Positions 1-10,774 of a DNA stretch of 64,000 bases are shown one piece after another. The position numbers and the translations under genes were made by a program. The notes beneath the pieces are model-generated. The model was not told the origin of the DNA, did no database searches, and saw only the letters and a program-made list of their open reading frames with translations. Positions within the stretch are counted from its first letter, which is position 1. Each line of letters starts with the position of its first letter. The stretch comes from Zychaea mexicana (Eukaryota; Mucoromycota; Mucoromycetes; Mucorales; Lichtheimiaceae), in assembly GCF_025766255.1 (NCBI RefSeq), contig NW_026516699.1, forward strand, positions 248,001 through 312,000. Direction: 5' to 3'.

Positions 1-10
1 TGTCACTTAC

Positions 11-1284
11 ACATGTATTTTTGTTGTTGTATATCTGCAGATTCTTCTTCCGGAATCAATGCGCGACGACCAATCACTTGCACACATGCTGTAAATGCCG
101 AGGAAACAAAAAACCGACCGGGTTCTGCAATGACTTCTATATCCGGCGATGGAAAGAGTTTATCCACTGCCTGTCCGAGGGTTGCAGCTACGTCTTCAAA
201 CGTAATGCCATGCTCATTATTGCTTCCAGACATCCCACCCCCGCAGTTCAGCAAAGTCATGCGGTAACCGATCGCTTCTGCTTGAGCAAACACATTCCGA
301 GCAAGTGCCACGGCGTCCGCGTATGCCTGAGCGTCTGTGCATCCACTACCGACATGAAAGCTTTGTGTACAGATTTCGTTATAATTAGACATATGTACAA
401 GTATCAGATATTTGTATTTAGGGATTGATGTATAATAGCAAGCAAAGTACTTCTCTCTAATAAAATACATACCTCACACCTACGACATTCAAATCAAGTT
501 TCTTTGCAGTTTTTAAGAGGTAGTCAATAGTTTCAGGTGGTGCACCATATTTCAAGCCAAGTCGAACTTGAGCGCTCGAATCATCTGTCAAGATACGCAA
601 GACGAGTTTGGCGTTTGGATATACCTCCTTAATTTTGTAAAGCTCATCCATATTGTCAAATGTCATGAGCGATACATTGTGCTTGGCAGCATAGTGGACA
701 AACGAAGGCTGTTTGCACGGATTCGCATAGATCATGCGGGTAGGGTCAACCCCGATTTCAGGGATCTGTTGAATTTCCTGTTGGCTTGCACAATCAAATC
801 CGACACCTAACGATGCTAAATAGTTCACCACAGTTTGATCAGGATTGCATTTAACAGCTAGAAGCGGGTGCAGCAGTAGTATAGATACATTGAGCAACAA
901 AAAAAAAGGCTTCTTTAGTAGATGTTTTCGCATTTGTTTAGTTCGAAATATGAAAATAAAAAGTTTCATACCATAAAATGGCTTAATCCTCGGTAGTAAA
1001 GCCTTCCATTTCATGTATTGCTGGTGAACATCCGCCAAGTCGCCCACAATAAAAGCATTGTCGTATCCGACGGTGGCCTCTGAAACTTTTGTATTCGCAA
1101 TATCTTTAAGCTGTTGGCGAATAATTTCCTGGACAGTTCCTGTACGTATGGTAGACTGGTGACAATTGTTGCTAGTGATGCAGATGGTGTCAGTTTTTGG
1201 ATCATCAAATGTTTGATTAATCTGCATGTCTTTAGCATTGAGGACGTGCTTGTAGAGTTGGGATTCAATGGGGGTAGTTAACAT
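11..1284 (-). CDS. Ornithine decarboxylase, partial (3' part outside window)
   Basis: PLP-dependent ornithine decarboxylase, which makes putrescine in the first step of polyamine synthesis in the cytosol. Three exons are visible: 972-1284, 473-857 and 11-360, with GT-AG introns whose phases (1, 2) keep the frame open. The first splice rebuilds the PLP-lysine motif PFYAVKCNPD; FDCAS, the glycine-rich LLNCGGG loop, SFHVGSGC and AEPGRFF follow in family order. A GTAAGT donor at 5-10 shows that the gene continues to the left, so the C-terminal barrel with the catalytic cysteine is not seen. I start at ATG 1284, the first ATG of the open frame. The N-terminal stretch of about 70 residues before the barrel is typical. 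The family's usual regulation by antizyme or degradation cannot be judged here. Confidence 0.93.
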
Positions 1285-2306
1285 TATATGCAAAAGAGTA
1301 TGGGATAATTATAAAAAACTTGTTACTGGTATTATCTGTTTAAAAATGTATCACGTCAAGGTTCGGGAAGAGAGGGAAACTACTGAAAAAGATTTTTACC
1401 CTTTTGTATACACAGAAAACTGACAAGTGTATTGAATCTGCATAACTAGCTATTTCAATAAAAGCATATGTATGTATGTATGTATGCAGGTGGGTTCTGA
1501 GATTTACTCAAATGACTACATGCTTTATACATGATGGTTAGCGACTGCCGACGTGTTAGCTTAATATTACAGTCAACCCCGATAACGTCAACCCCCGAAA
1601 GCGTCAACCGATTCGCTGGTACCCTTTCAAATTTAGCAGTTCAAGATTTTGCCTATTTTCTACCCCTGGTGGTCGTCAACCCTCGATACGGTCAGCACTT
1701 ATGCTGGTACCCTAAGGGTTGAAGTTAACGGGGGTCGACTGTATTGAATACAGTCATTTCAAGAAACATCATACTATCGTTAAGCCTCACCGTTTGTATG
1801 ATGTTACCAGCTAGAACCTGCAGAGATAAACTATTTATATTAAAACGCGAAATATATACTTGTCTGTTATGTCGTTTGCTACACCGTGCCCAGACTCAAC
1901 TTCGGTTCTCTATCTATAGCAACAGAAACTAAACTCTGAAAACAATTTCATAAAGGAGTTAGTGCAGATATGTAACTTGCAACATATGTTTGGTGGGGGC
2001 ATGCATGCCTCGATACTCAATAGTGCTCGGCAGATGCATTAAAAGCCTATATTACTACCATAGGCGCAGGTGCATGTAAACATCCAAAAATGTGATGACA
2101 ACTGGCTAACCATCAGCATATGAGTATATCAAATAATTCATATAGATACTCGTACGGCAGGGACCAAATCAATTCTATGATAGACTCATTAAGAAGAAAA
2201 AGACATATTGTATCAAGAAATGTTGTCTTAATAAAGATGCACTATATTTAGCGCTACATTACAAAGGGAAAGAAATTGTCTTTGAGAGTATATAGTAGGA
2301 TCATCG
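1285..2306. other. Intergenic region between ornithine decarboxylase and glutamine synthetase
   Basis: No gene is supported here. It contains the 5' flank of the ornithine decarboxylase gene, a TGTA microsatellite run near 1465-1485, the MITE at 1570-1741 and the 3' flank of the glutamine synthetase gene. Short open frames show no family motif and no splice continuity. Confidence 0.6.
1570..1741. mobile_element. Pogo-like MITE, 172 bp, TA target duplication
   Basis: The element starts CAGTCAACCCCGATAACG and its other end, reverse-complemented, starts CAGTCGACCCCCGTTAAC, so it has imperfect terminal inverted repeats of about 26 bp. The dinucleotide TA lies directly outside both ends (1568-1569 and 1742-1743). 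CAG-starting termini with a TA duplication are typical of Tc1/mariner-pogo elements. There is no coding capacity, so it would need a transposase from elsewhere. Inner subterminal copies of a GTCAAC-containing motif add further partial palindromes. The ACCCCGATAACGT core is shared with the element at 18888-19361. Confidence 0.75.
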
Positions 2307-4195
2307 TTAAATGAGCTCCATATAGCGCTTCAACTCATAGTCAGTCACTGCGTTTTGCCACGTATTCCACTCATGCTTCCGCGTCTTGACGAAATGATCG
2401 ACAAACGTGTTACCGAGCACCTGACGTGCGACTGACGATTCGGCATCCATAGCAACCACTGATTCTTGCAACGATCTTGCAAGCGGTTGACCGTGTTTTC
2501 CGCCTTCCTCGAGCGCCGAGACAGGCAACTCCTGAGCTGACTTGATGCCCCAGAGTCCACACTTCAGGACCGCCCCAATAGCCAAATGCGGATTGATGTC
2601 TGCTCCTGGCACACGCTTTATACCGATTATAAATTAACTATAATTAGATACATCCTCTTCTGAAACCATTTTCAATTGTATTGTCGTCTACTTTACCAGC
2701 TCAAATCTGGTGCTGTTGGGAGATGTAGTGGGAGGCACAATCACTCTAGCACCAGCTGCGCGATTTTCAACTCCCCATGATACGCTGATAGGCGCCCAGA
2801 AGTTGGGGATGTATCGCTTGTAGCTACAGGTCACAGAGTAATCATATTGTTGTTAGTCCAATCCCGGTACAGGAAATAGACCCATTCCCCTCCCTGAAAT
2901 AGCTTTTGCTTGTAATAATACCTGTTGACAGTAGGTGCTAAAATGGCCATAATGCTTGGCAAGCCATGTAAAACACCTGCCAAAAAGTGGACAAACGTTT
3001 TGCTCATTTGTGGATGGACTGTTGATGCGTCACTCGGGTCAAAGGGATAAAACATGTTTTTGCCTTGTTTGTCCATCAAGCTCATATGTATATGACCTGA
3101 ACAGCCTGGAAATTCTTGGTATGGCTTGGCCATGAAAGAAGCCATAATTCCATGATGCATTGCGATCTGCTTCATGGAAGTTTTAAACAAAGTGCAACGG
3201 TCCCCGGCTTCTTTAGCATCCGCGTACTTGATTGCTGCTTCAAATACACCTGGTCCCAATTCCGTGTGCCAGCTTTCCACATCCACTCTGAACTTGTGTA
3301 GCCATTTGAACGCGTTGTAGCAAAATTCTTGATTTTTGGTAGGACGTATGAGTGAGTAGCAATGGTGCCCGACTGTTATGGGCTTGCGGTTGGCGTAACC
3401 TTTTTCATCTAATGACTCTGCACTTTCTGTAGGACACGTTATAACTTGGTTAGTGAACCGATTGATGGACCCAATCTCCATTATACTAGATTAGCGCTGT
3501 TACCATTAATTTTACGTATTCTTTGCACTCATGGTCACTTGCATGCATATACCTCTTGATATCTTTTTCCTCATCACCCCCATACCGCACCAATAGTCGT
3601 ATCATATAGTCATACCTTTGAAACAAATGAATTCAAATTCAACGCCACAATGTGCAGTGGCTTGCAGATCTTGCTCACAGGTATCCACTGCTGACTGCAA
3701 AAACGTACGAGGACAACAATAAAGCGGCTCGTTTGTTTGTGAATGTATTAATTGGGCAAAGAAGAATGGTGTGTCTTCCTCCCAAGGGATCCGACGGTAA
3801 GATGACAGATCAACCTTAGCAATCAAGTCAAAGAAGGGATAATCTTTTCCACTGAATTCGACAGGTACGGTGTAGTACGAATCCTGCATATCGATTCCAA
3901 AGAGACCCGCGGTAAAACCTGAGAGGTTTAAAGTTTCTGTTGTTAGTGGATAGAGCAAGCGATGGATGTACAACAGTGGTGATTTTCATTTTCCACATCT
4001 TCTCCTCTTCATGTCGCCTTATTATTTACCGTAGCCAGAATTTACTGCTCCCAAAAATTTCTCCTTGTGCATGAGTTTTCCGCGGAGGATTCCGTCTATG
4101 TCAACGATAGCAACTTTGACTGTCACGTCGTCTTTTAATACTTCATGGACGTTGTCAGGGGTGACAACAGTATTGATTGTATCGCTCATAGTCAT
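2307..4195 (-). CDS. Glutamine synthetase type I-like (GlnA/FluG-type) enzyme
   Basis: ATP-dependent ligase of the glutamine synthetase superfamily, of the bacterial-type I/FluG/lengsin branch rather than the short eukaryotic GS II. Five exons: 4030-4195, 3616-3918, 2922-3426, 2697-2823 and 2307-2615, giving about 469 residues, the usual length. The beta-grasp domain carries VDIDGILRGK and FGIDMQD. The catalytic domain shows the metal-ligand motifs HCGVEFEF, ELGPGVFE and GCSGHIHMSL, then LAPTVNSYKRY (rebuilt by the third splice), SWGVENR and RVPGADINPH. Start taken at ATG 4195; ATG 4189 in the same frame is an alternative. The substrate is uncertain: this branch includes glutamine synthetases and gamma-glutamyl-polyamine synthetases. 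The neighbouring ornithine decarboxylase makes a polyamine substrate conceivable, but that is only inference. Confidence 0.9.
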
Positions 4196-6435
4196 TTTTT
4201 GTAAAGCGCTGAGTGCAATCAAAAATCGTAAAGGAAGCAAAAAGAAGTAATAATATGATGGAAACCGGTTTAAGAAGGAAAAAAGAAAGAGAGGCAGAGT
4301 GAAACAGGGTAAGCAAGATGCGACCGATCAGTTCTAGCTACATAATACGATAACCATTATTGGCTTTGCACACATTGAAACGCTTTGCTTTTCCTTCACG
4401 ATCGAGGCGCACATGTACCAATCATATCAGATCTCACACCACACTTTACTCGTAACGCACATGACAGTCAACCAGTCTTGATACAGAGAATGGAGACTAT
4501 CATTTCAATGCAGCTTACTGTCCTCTTGAATGTGTACGGATGATTCTCGTACATAATATAACATCCTTGGGTATGGAGGACAGTGTAACCAGACACACGC
4601 GTTGTCGCTGTAGCTGTGAATGACTACCACTTAAAACACTTTTACATGCAGCTCTTTTTTCAGCCTTTCTACATAGTCAAAACTGAGTAGCTTATTAGCG
4701 AAAATATTATTTCAAAGATGCCGGTTTATTGAGACTTTTCCAATACTGCAATAACCACCCAGCAAAGGTACGTACATATATGCTCTTCAATGAAGTGCTG
4801 AAGACACTATGTACTTATTTATCCTTTGTCATGGTTATCATTTTATTTAAAGTTTAGCCAAGTTGCATGCATGATTGTTTATGCTTTGGTACGCCCGTGC
4901 AATCTTTAGGTTATTAGGCCGGTCTACCATGCCCGTTTCACATCCTGTAAGCCCGACCTTACACTCTTGATTGTCAGGCATAATCTGCATGGATATCATC
5001 AAGGTGGTAGGCTCTGTATCAACTTTAAAGTTCAAAGCTCTTGATATTGTAGAAAGGAAAAGGGAATTGTATTGATTCCTACTAAAAGCACCACTCATCG
5101 TGTTGCTGTCGGTTGATCCCAAAAATAGAATATTCTGGGTGCGCGGGCCACAACACTGGGCGTTCCTGACTATCCCACATCCGTCGGTCCATGTGCTACC
5201 TGATAAATCTGTCCATGTATAGGATTATGAGAACACGAATCTAAAGAACACTAAAGTATTCTGGATCTTTAGCATAGACGAAGAACCTTAAAAGAAAGGA
5301 ATAGTACCTAAAGGAGCCTTATTCGGTAGTAACAAACTTTTTAACGAAGTTATACTGTAGAGCTTCTTCAACAGAGGTGCCGGAATTCGAAATAACTGTT
5401 CCACGACAGAATACATAGTTTAAGATGGCTGTGTCTGACCACAGAATCGACCAGATCACGGCCCTTAGTAATAGCTTTCACGTCCATCGAAATCTATCTA
5501 GTACCTAGTACCGTGTTTCAGTATTGCAGCTCACGCTCTTCGGCAAGCACTGTGAGAAGACCGATCATGTACTTACAAATGCTAAAACTTTGTCTTTGGC
5601 TTCACATCTGCTCCTGCTATTAAAATAGAACATATATAATAGTCAGTAGCTGAAGCTTAAATATCGTTCAGATGTTCATCACTCTTGCTAAACACTACAG
5701 CTTATGTAAAAGGTACTGGCTAGGATCAAAATAGTAATCAAGAGTAAGCGATAGCAGCAGCAACACTAATCATCGTACTACGTAGTAGCATATACAATAC
5801 TGACGGACAATTGTGTGCTGTATTACCTGTTGGTCTCGCATCAGTTATGCATATAATCCCTTCACCCGTTCTTTTGTGATCGCTGTAAATTCAGCAGTGT
5901 TATGGGCATTAGCTGTGTGAAGCTTGCAAAACGAATAACATCGGCTAACGATAACTTTGATTACAGGATATTCGGGCGCTTTGGTAACGGTCCAGTGCAT
6001 TGCCGTTCCACTTGGCTTCAAGGTCTGAATAAACCCCTTGTTTAATCACTGTCGCGTTTCTACGGTGAGTAACATGAGATTTAATATGTGCCCAGAAATT
6101 TTGATGTCTTCAAGGACAGTTTGTTGCTTCTCTTGCCCTTGGAATATGATTCCAAATTTGCTCGACTGTCGTCATGTATTTTACGTTACAGCGACATGTA
6201 GAACGTAGACAATATATCTGCCGTCCGTCTCATCAATGGTTTCGCAATCATACCGTTGCTCAAAGAGACAATAATGTATATTTTTATTTGGTTGCATGTC
6301 GTCAGTGGAAATATGGTAATATTCAAGGAAATATATTGTAACATTAATTGCAAAAAACGTCATATCAATGAAACTTCAAAAACAAAAGTATACAAAGTGT
6401 TGTATACAACGCAGCAGGAAATAAAATTAAGCAAA
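4196..6435. other. Gene-poor stretch upstream of the glutamine synthetase gene
   Basis: This is the promoter side of the glutamine synthetase gene followed by AT-rich sequence. A 91-residue minus-strand frame (4847-5122) has no recognisable motif and no splice partners, so I do not call it. One better candidate, a coding-like stretch at 5845-6033, is listed separately. Nothing else is supported. Confidence 0.5.
5845..6033 (-). other. Unidentified coding-like stretch, possible gene remnant
   Basis: The minus strand reads openly for about 60 residues, ending at a stop at 5845-5847. It includes LKPSGTAMHWTVTKAPEYP and VIVSRCYSF, with a balanced composition unlike the surrounding AT-rich noise. 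I recognise no family. It lies just downstream of the P450 pseudogene's last exon on the same strand and may be another fragment of the decayed mosaic. No start codon or upstream exon was found. Confidence 0.25.
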
Positions 6436-6939
6436 CTATCCTATCAAACGACGTTTTTCCACAAAAACATTCAAACCATTCTTCATCGGATGTGTCAAGG
6501 ACATGCTGTAAGTATGATAATGTTCTTATTTGGAGCAAGTGAGAATTTGTATCGCTTCATAAGCATAGAAAGAGCTACCAAAGCTTCAAGTGTCGCTAGT
6601 GATTGGCCTACATGTACAAATATACATTTCCAAATTGAAGATGTTGTCTGTGAGTACGTTAAAATATATTCAGCTCTATTAGGAGAGCAAGACATCATAT
6701 GATATAGTTTTTTTTATATGTTTGTAACAATAAGATATGCAAAAAAAAAAGTTAAAAATGACATATAATACAGTAGTAAGAAAGCGACTGCTTTATGGCG
6801 CCGGTCAATCCAATCTTTCTTAACAGTATGAAATACAATACGAGAAAATCAGTGAGGCTGTGTCTACAGCTGCCATATAAACTGGCTACTATGTACTCTA
6901 GCCATGAAAATTTATAATACAAACTTAGGTAATAATGAT

Positions 6940-7715
6940 AATATAAAACATCATGCGTTTGCCGAGCGTTGTAGCCCAGGATGAGAGAGATAACAGGTCT
7001 CTTTGATGGGATAAAACAGTTTTTCATCGCTACTCCTAGCGCACGTATGTTTACAACTAAGCTTTGAATACTGGAAGTATACATCTAAGGAAGCTACAAA
7101 AGTCAAACTGAAAAGAATGAACAATATCTGTATCAAAAATCTAGTGCCTGGCTTGCAGCTTCCAATCGAGCGATCCGCACCTTCTGGTTGAATAGAAAAG
7201 AAACGGACATGATGTCGCTTTTGAGCCACCACAAATGTCACTGTGGTTTTGTACTCGTTGTCAAGCTCCTCACATACACTGTGGATTACCCGAATCTCTT
7301 CAATTCGAACAGTCTGAACCTGACTGTCGGCGACTCTGTCATGAGAAAATAACACCCGTAGCGGCTTCTGACCGCATGATTGATGAAGCGTCTCTTGAAG
7401 CATTTTGACCATACCCTTCGAATCACTTGTAATTCCCGTGTTTTATAGCTTACATTCTGATGGCACTCGAGTAGCGCGTGGCTCGCATATCCATGCAAGC
7501 CGTCAAGGCGGCAATAGAGGCTTGGTTCATGTTACCAGGTGATGGATGTGTCACATCGGCGCCAAATACGATTGTCGGTCGCTGGGAGACGAAAGGGGTT
7601 TGCTCTGCTGGCAAACAAGCATTCAAACCACCAAGCTCCATGCTGAATTTTAAGCAAACGTTTGCACAGTATTGAGCTTTGGACCGACCACGGTCATTAA
7701 TGAGGGGCCTCTTAT
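6940..7715 (-). pseudogene. Argonaute PIWI-domain fragment (decayed)
   Basis: A fragment of an RNA-silencing Argonaute, lying inside the enlarged last intron of the P450 pseudogene. Reading down the minus strand: KAQYCANVCLKF, ELGGLNACL, SQRPTIVFGADVTHPSPG (first catalytic aspartate of the RNase H-like PIWI fold), GMVKMLQETL, RVLFSHDRVADSQ in place of the usual YRDGVSEGQ, then FVVAQKRHHVRFF and CKPGT. A GTAAGC donor near 7453 suggests it once had an intron. After CKPGT the frame changes and the conserved VDTDIVHxFxFDF block appears in another frame. A further shifted SHPGLQ remnant follows and the last part is full of stops. The N-terminal, PAZ and most MID regions are absent; upstream it abuts LINE sequence near 7715. 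Not functional. Confidence 0.85.
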
Positions 7716-8329
7716 CTCCCTAATTCCATTGGTCAACAATCATTCACTAAACAACCTCACAACTTCTATCCTCCGCAAAACTGTCTCCACACACCATCAT
7801 TCCCCACCCTCACCGCTTCTATCCCGTGGAGGCGTTTCTGGGCGATGCAACTACCTCACTATGCACGGACGACGTGGTGGCGCCTGCTTATTCTGCGCAT
7901 CGACACATGCCTGACCGGTTCGACGACGCGCGATGCCGCCTCTGCCAGCATGTCACCGAGGCGGTAGTAGACCATTATTTCTTTACTTGTCCCTCCAAAC
8001 AACCGCTTTGGCAACGCATGCTCCGACACCATCATTGCTCCTATAATTTTCAAGAGCTCAATGCTTATTGCCACACGCTCGATCCACCTCGGTCCAAGAC
8101 CACCGCCACGATCCCACCACACACGATCATCATCGCCGTCCACCTCATCTGGGCATCACATTGGCGATATATATTTGATGACACACCTTTCGATGCCAGC
8201 CGCATCTACAATATGATCTCGACAAAGGTACAGGATTTCCGGAGGAGGCTGCCGGCAAGTTCACCTGGGGACTATGATAGGGAAATCGATGTAAATCACT
8301 TGAGACATAGCTTGAAGACGACGATATAG
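7716..8329 (+). mobile_element. 5'-truncated non-LTR (LINE) retrotransposon fragment
   Basis: The C-terminal end of a LINE reverse-transcriptase polyprotein. One frame reads IPWRRFWAMQLPHYARTTWW; after a frame change near 7905 another gives the zinc-knuckle typical of fungal and plant LINE C-termini (CRLCQHVTEAVVDHYFFTC, then LW), IWASHWRYIFDDTPFD, and a stop at 8327-8329. Palm, fingers and endonuclease domains are absent, as expected for a 5'-truncated insertion. It abuts the Argonaute fragment on its left. The HWR...FDD block resembles the LINE fragment at 13314-13515 on the other strand, but the two copies are diverged. The right end is unclear; a pyrimidine tract follows at 8392-8442. Confidence 0.8.
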
Positions 8330-8391
8330 CTAATTAGCATACACCCTAATGTTGAAGCTGTTGGGAACTGTATCGCTGAACTAGTGGTGGC

Positions 8392-8442
8392 TCTCCTTCT
8401 CTTGCTTTCTCTCTCTCTTTCTCTCTCTTTTTCTCTCTTTCA
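8392..8442 (+). repeat. Pyrimidine (CT) tract downstream of the LINE fragment
   Basis: Almost pure C/T for about 50 bases with a CTCTCTTT-like rhythm. It may be a decayed LINE 3' tail or an independent low-complexity tract. Confidence 0.7.
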
Positions 8443-10774
8443 GTAGAGCTTCAAAAAGGCTGACCGCGTTCACCTTGCATACAGAACTAACGATCAAAAA
8501 GGTCAGTGAGCGGTTTTTTGCATCTCACGATGCGCGCACCCAAGGCAAGACAAGACCTTTCTTTTGTAAAAGCTAGACTAGCTATGATATCCGCAATTGT
8601 GATGTAATAGTCGTAGCTCCCCCTTCCATCTCTCCCATCTCCCCCCAATCAGTAGTACAGCCCCTATTTCTTATCAGAGCAGTATCTATCAATAAACATT
8701 GGTTAATTACACCCGTGACAATCGCATGCGATACTGCATATCAGAGCCATTCTTTTGGAAAAATCGACAGCAATCATTATCGAAGCCATCGAGCCTTCAT
8801 TCGCGAGGCGCTTTACTCGACACACATCGTTCCCAGCCACGCATACTTGATAGCCATTTGGCAACTTTAAGAAAAGAAATTCTTTGCTGGTACATGCTCT
8901 GTAAGCTACTCATCAATCATATCAGGTATCCGTTTGGGTGGCGCGTCTATTGATCGAAATTTCCCTTGAAGCTTTAAAAAGCAATGCGTCGTAATTTAAC
9001 AAACCATTACATGTTGAGACAAGGTCGACCGCCTGTCAACGTACGCAATGTGCTGTTCCCCCATCAACAACTGCTTCTTGACTTGGAAATGCAGCCAGTG
9101 GCAATTTGGACAGTAGCGGATCAAAAGATACACATGACAGTACATATCTTCACATGAAAGAATCAGGCTCTTTATTGGACAGAACTATCGCAACAGCGGA
9201 GAACAAGTAGGGCAAAACCACAGTCGATATCATTTCCCAGTACGGGCAGTCTGTATCAAACAAACCGACATCAGCGTAAACACTCATTTGAATATGCTGC
9301 CAGGTCACTGACAGGCCACAAAGGTCGCGTCGTATTGACATGGCGGTGTCTTAAAAAAGAATCTAGAGAGAACAATGAGCTGCATACGGTGCACACACTT
9401 CCAGTATCGCAGTGAGCCGTGCTCATAGGCAACACCAACCATCACCATCTCATGCAAGTCACTGCCCTTAATGACTACGTTATGAAAGAGAAAGCCATGT
9501 GATGAGCATGCTGCGGCGGTTGGGCGGGACGTCAAAAAAAAAAATAAGACCAAAGATAAAAAGAACCGGTCCAGATTTTCCTTTCCTTTCCTTTCCTTTC
9601 CCTTTCCTCTCCTACCTTTTTTTTCACACACAAACGACTGCTTGCTCACTCTCTCATCCGGTCCCCTAGATTCCCTCACCCATCCTTCAGGGGACGCCTA
9701 CGACTGCTCCTTTGGGGAGAGAAGGAGCAGGTTGGTAGGGTTGGCTATTGGCAGTGCAGTGTTGCGTTTTTTGCATATGCGAGGAATACCGGCTCCCAGA
9801 ATATAGCTAGAAGGACAGCTAATAAAAAGTATACGTCCACTACGCCGACTCGTTGCCTTTCCCCCACCCTGTCTTGTCCGCCTTTTTATTTTTCTTTATC
9901 GTTCATTGTCACTCTTTTTGTATCTAGGATAGAAAGTACCCGGCTACTAACAGTTCCTTTTTTACTCTTAGCTGGGGCACCCCGAAAGCCCCTGGATGGT
10001 CCCCCCTGTGAGAGTGAGCAAGCAGACACGCGTGTGTGTGAAAAACCATATTTCTCCCCAATAAGCCCGTGGGGGCAAGATATCACCACTTTAAGTCCTA
10101 ATGACGTGTGTTTTCTTTTCAAAAGAAGCGCAGTGTCATTGGGCACAATTTAAAACAAAGAAAATGATATAAAAAAGAGCAGTCGTTGTGAGTGTCGTCA
10201 GTGCTTGTGGAAAGAGACACAACCTGAATCAACGTTGTCGAATGACAACAATTCGAAGTGAATGGCGTTGATCACACTCGATTGCCTTCCAAAGTTCGAA
10301 ATTAGAAATAATAAGTGCTTTGAACAAGCGTGTCACTCTTGATCGTCCTTGATGGATGAGCTGTCCCTTTCCATTCGTTCGTTCGATCGATTATACACAC
10401 ATGATGGTGGAACACACCCAAGCATTTGGCCGCTCGTCGCTTAAAACTATAAGAGCCAGCATGACATATGGTAGCACTGTAGTTTATGAGCATACATATA
10501 CACATGGATGCTCAATGTGTTTTTTGACATGCTGATATGCAGCCGTGTCATGATCGCCGCTTAAATCGTAATGCTTTACACTCGTGTCGAGTAGAATAAT
10601 GCTAGGCGAAACAGCGAATTGTCCACAAAACCATACTTTGCTGACTGGAGCGGAAGCACCGACAATCGCTGTATGTAGGAACTACCAACAGCAACAGATA
10701 AGGTAGCATCACTGTAGAGTATAGTTTGGTGTGGAGTCTATTGATTTTTTCTCTTACTCAGCTTGTTATCATAC
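8443..10774. other. Rest of the enlarged last intron of the P450 pseudogene
   Basis: About 2.3 kb with no supported gene. It holds an AAAGG-type repeat on the minus strand (CCTTT units, about 9578-9615) and two adjacent short hairpins: GTCCCCT/AGGGGAC at 9661-9695, and CTGCTCCTT/AAGGAGCAG at 9704-9730. Minus-strand open frames of 60-120 codons show no motif. The only signal I trust is the P450 splice donor at 10774. Confidence 0.5.

Noticed and set aside
4847..5122. 91-codon minus-strand frame
   Set aside because: No motif, no splice partner and surrounded by AT-rich non-coding sequence.
10510..10640. Possible P450 C-terminal exon (GQFAV...) just after the haem exon
   Set aside because: It lacks a suitable acceptor and the following residues do not fit; the exon at 6436-6607 matches in sequence and phase.
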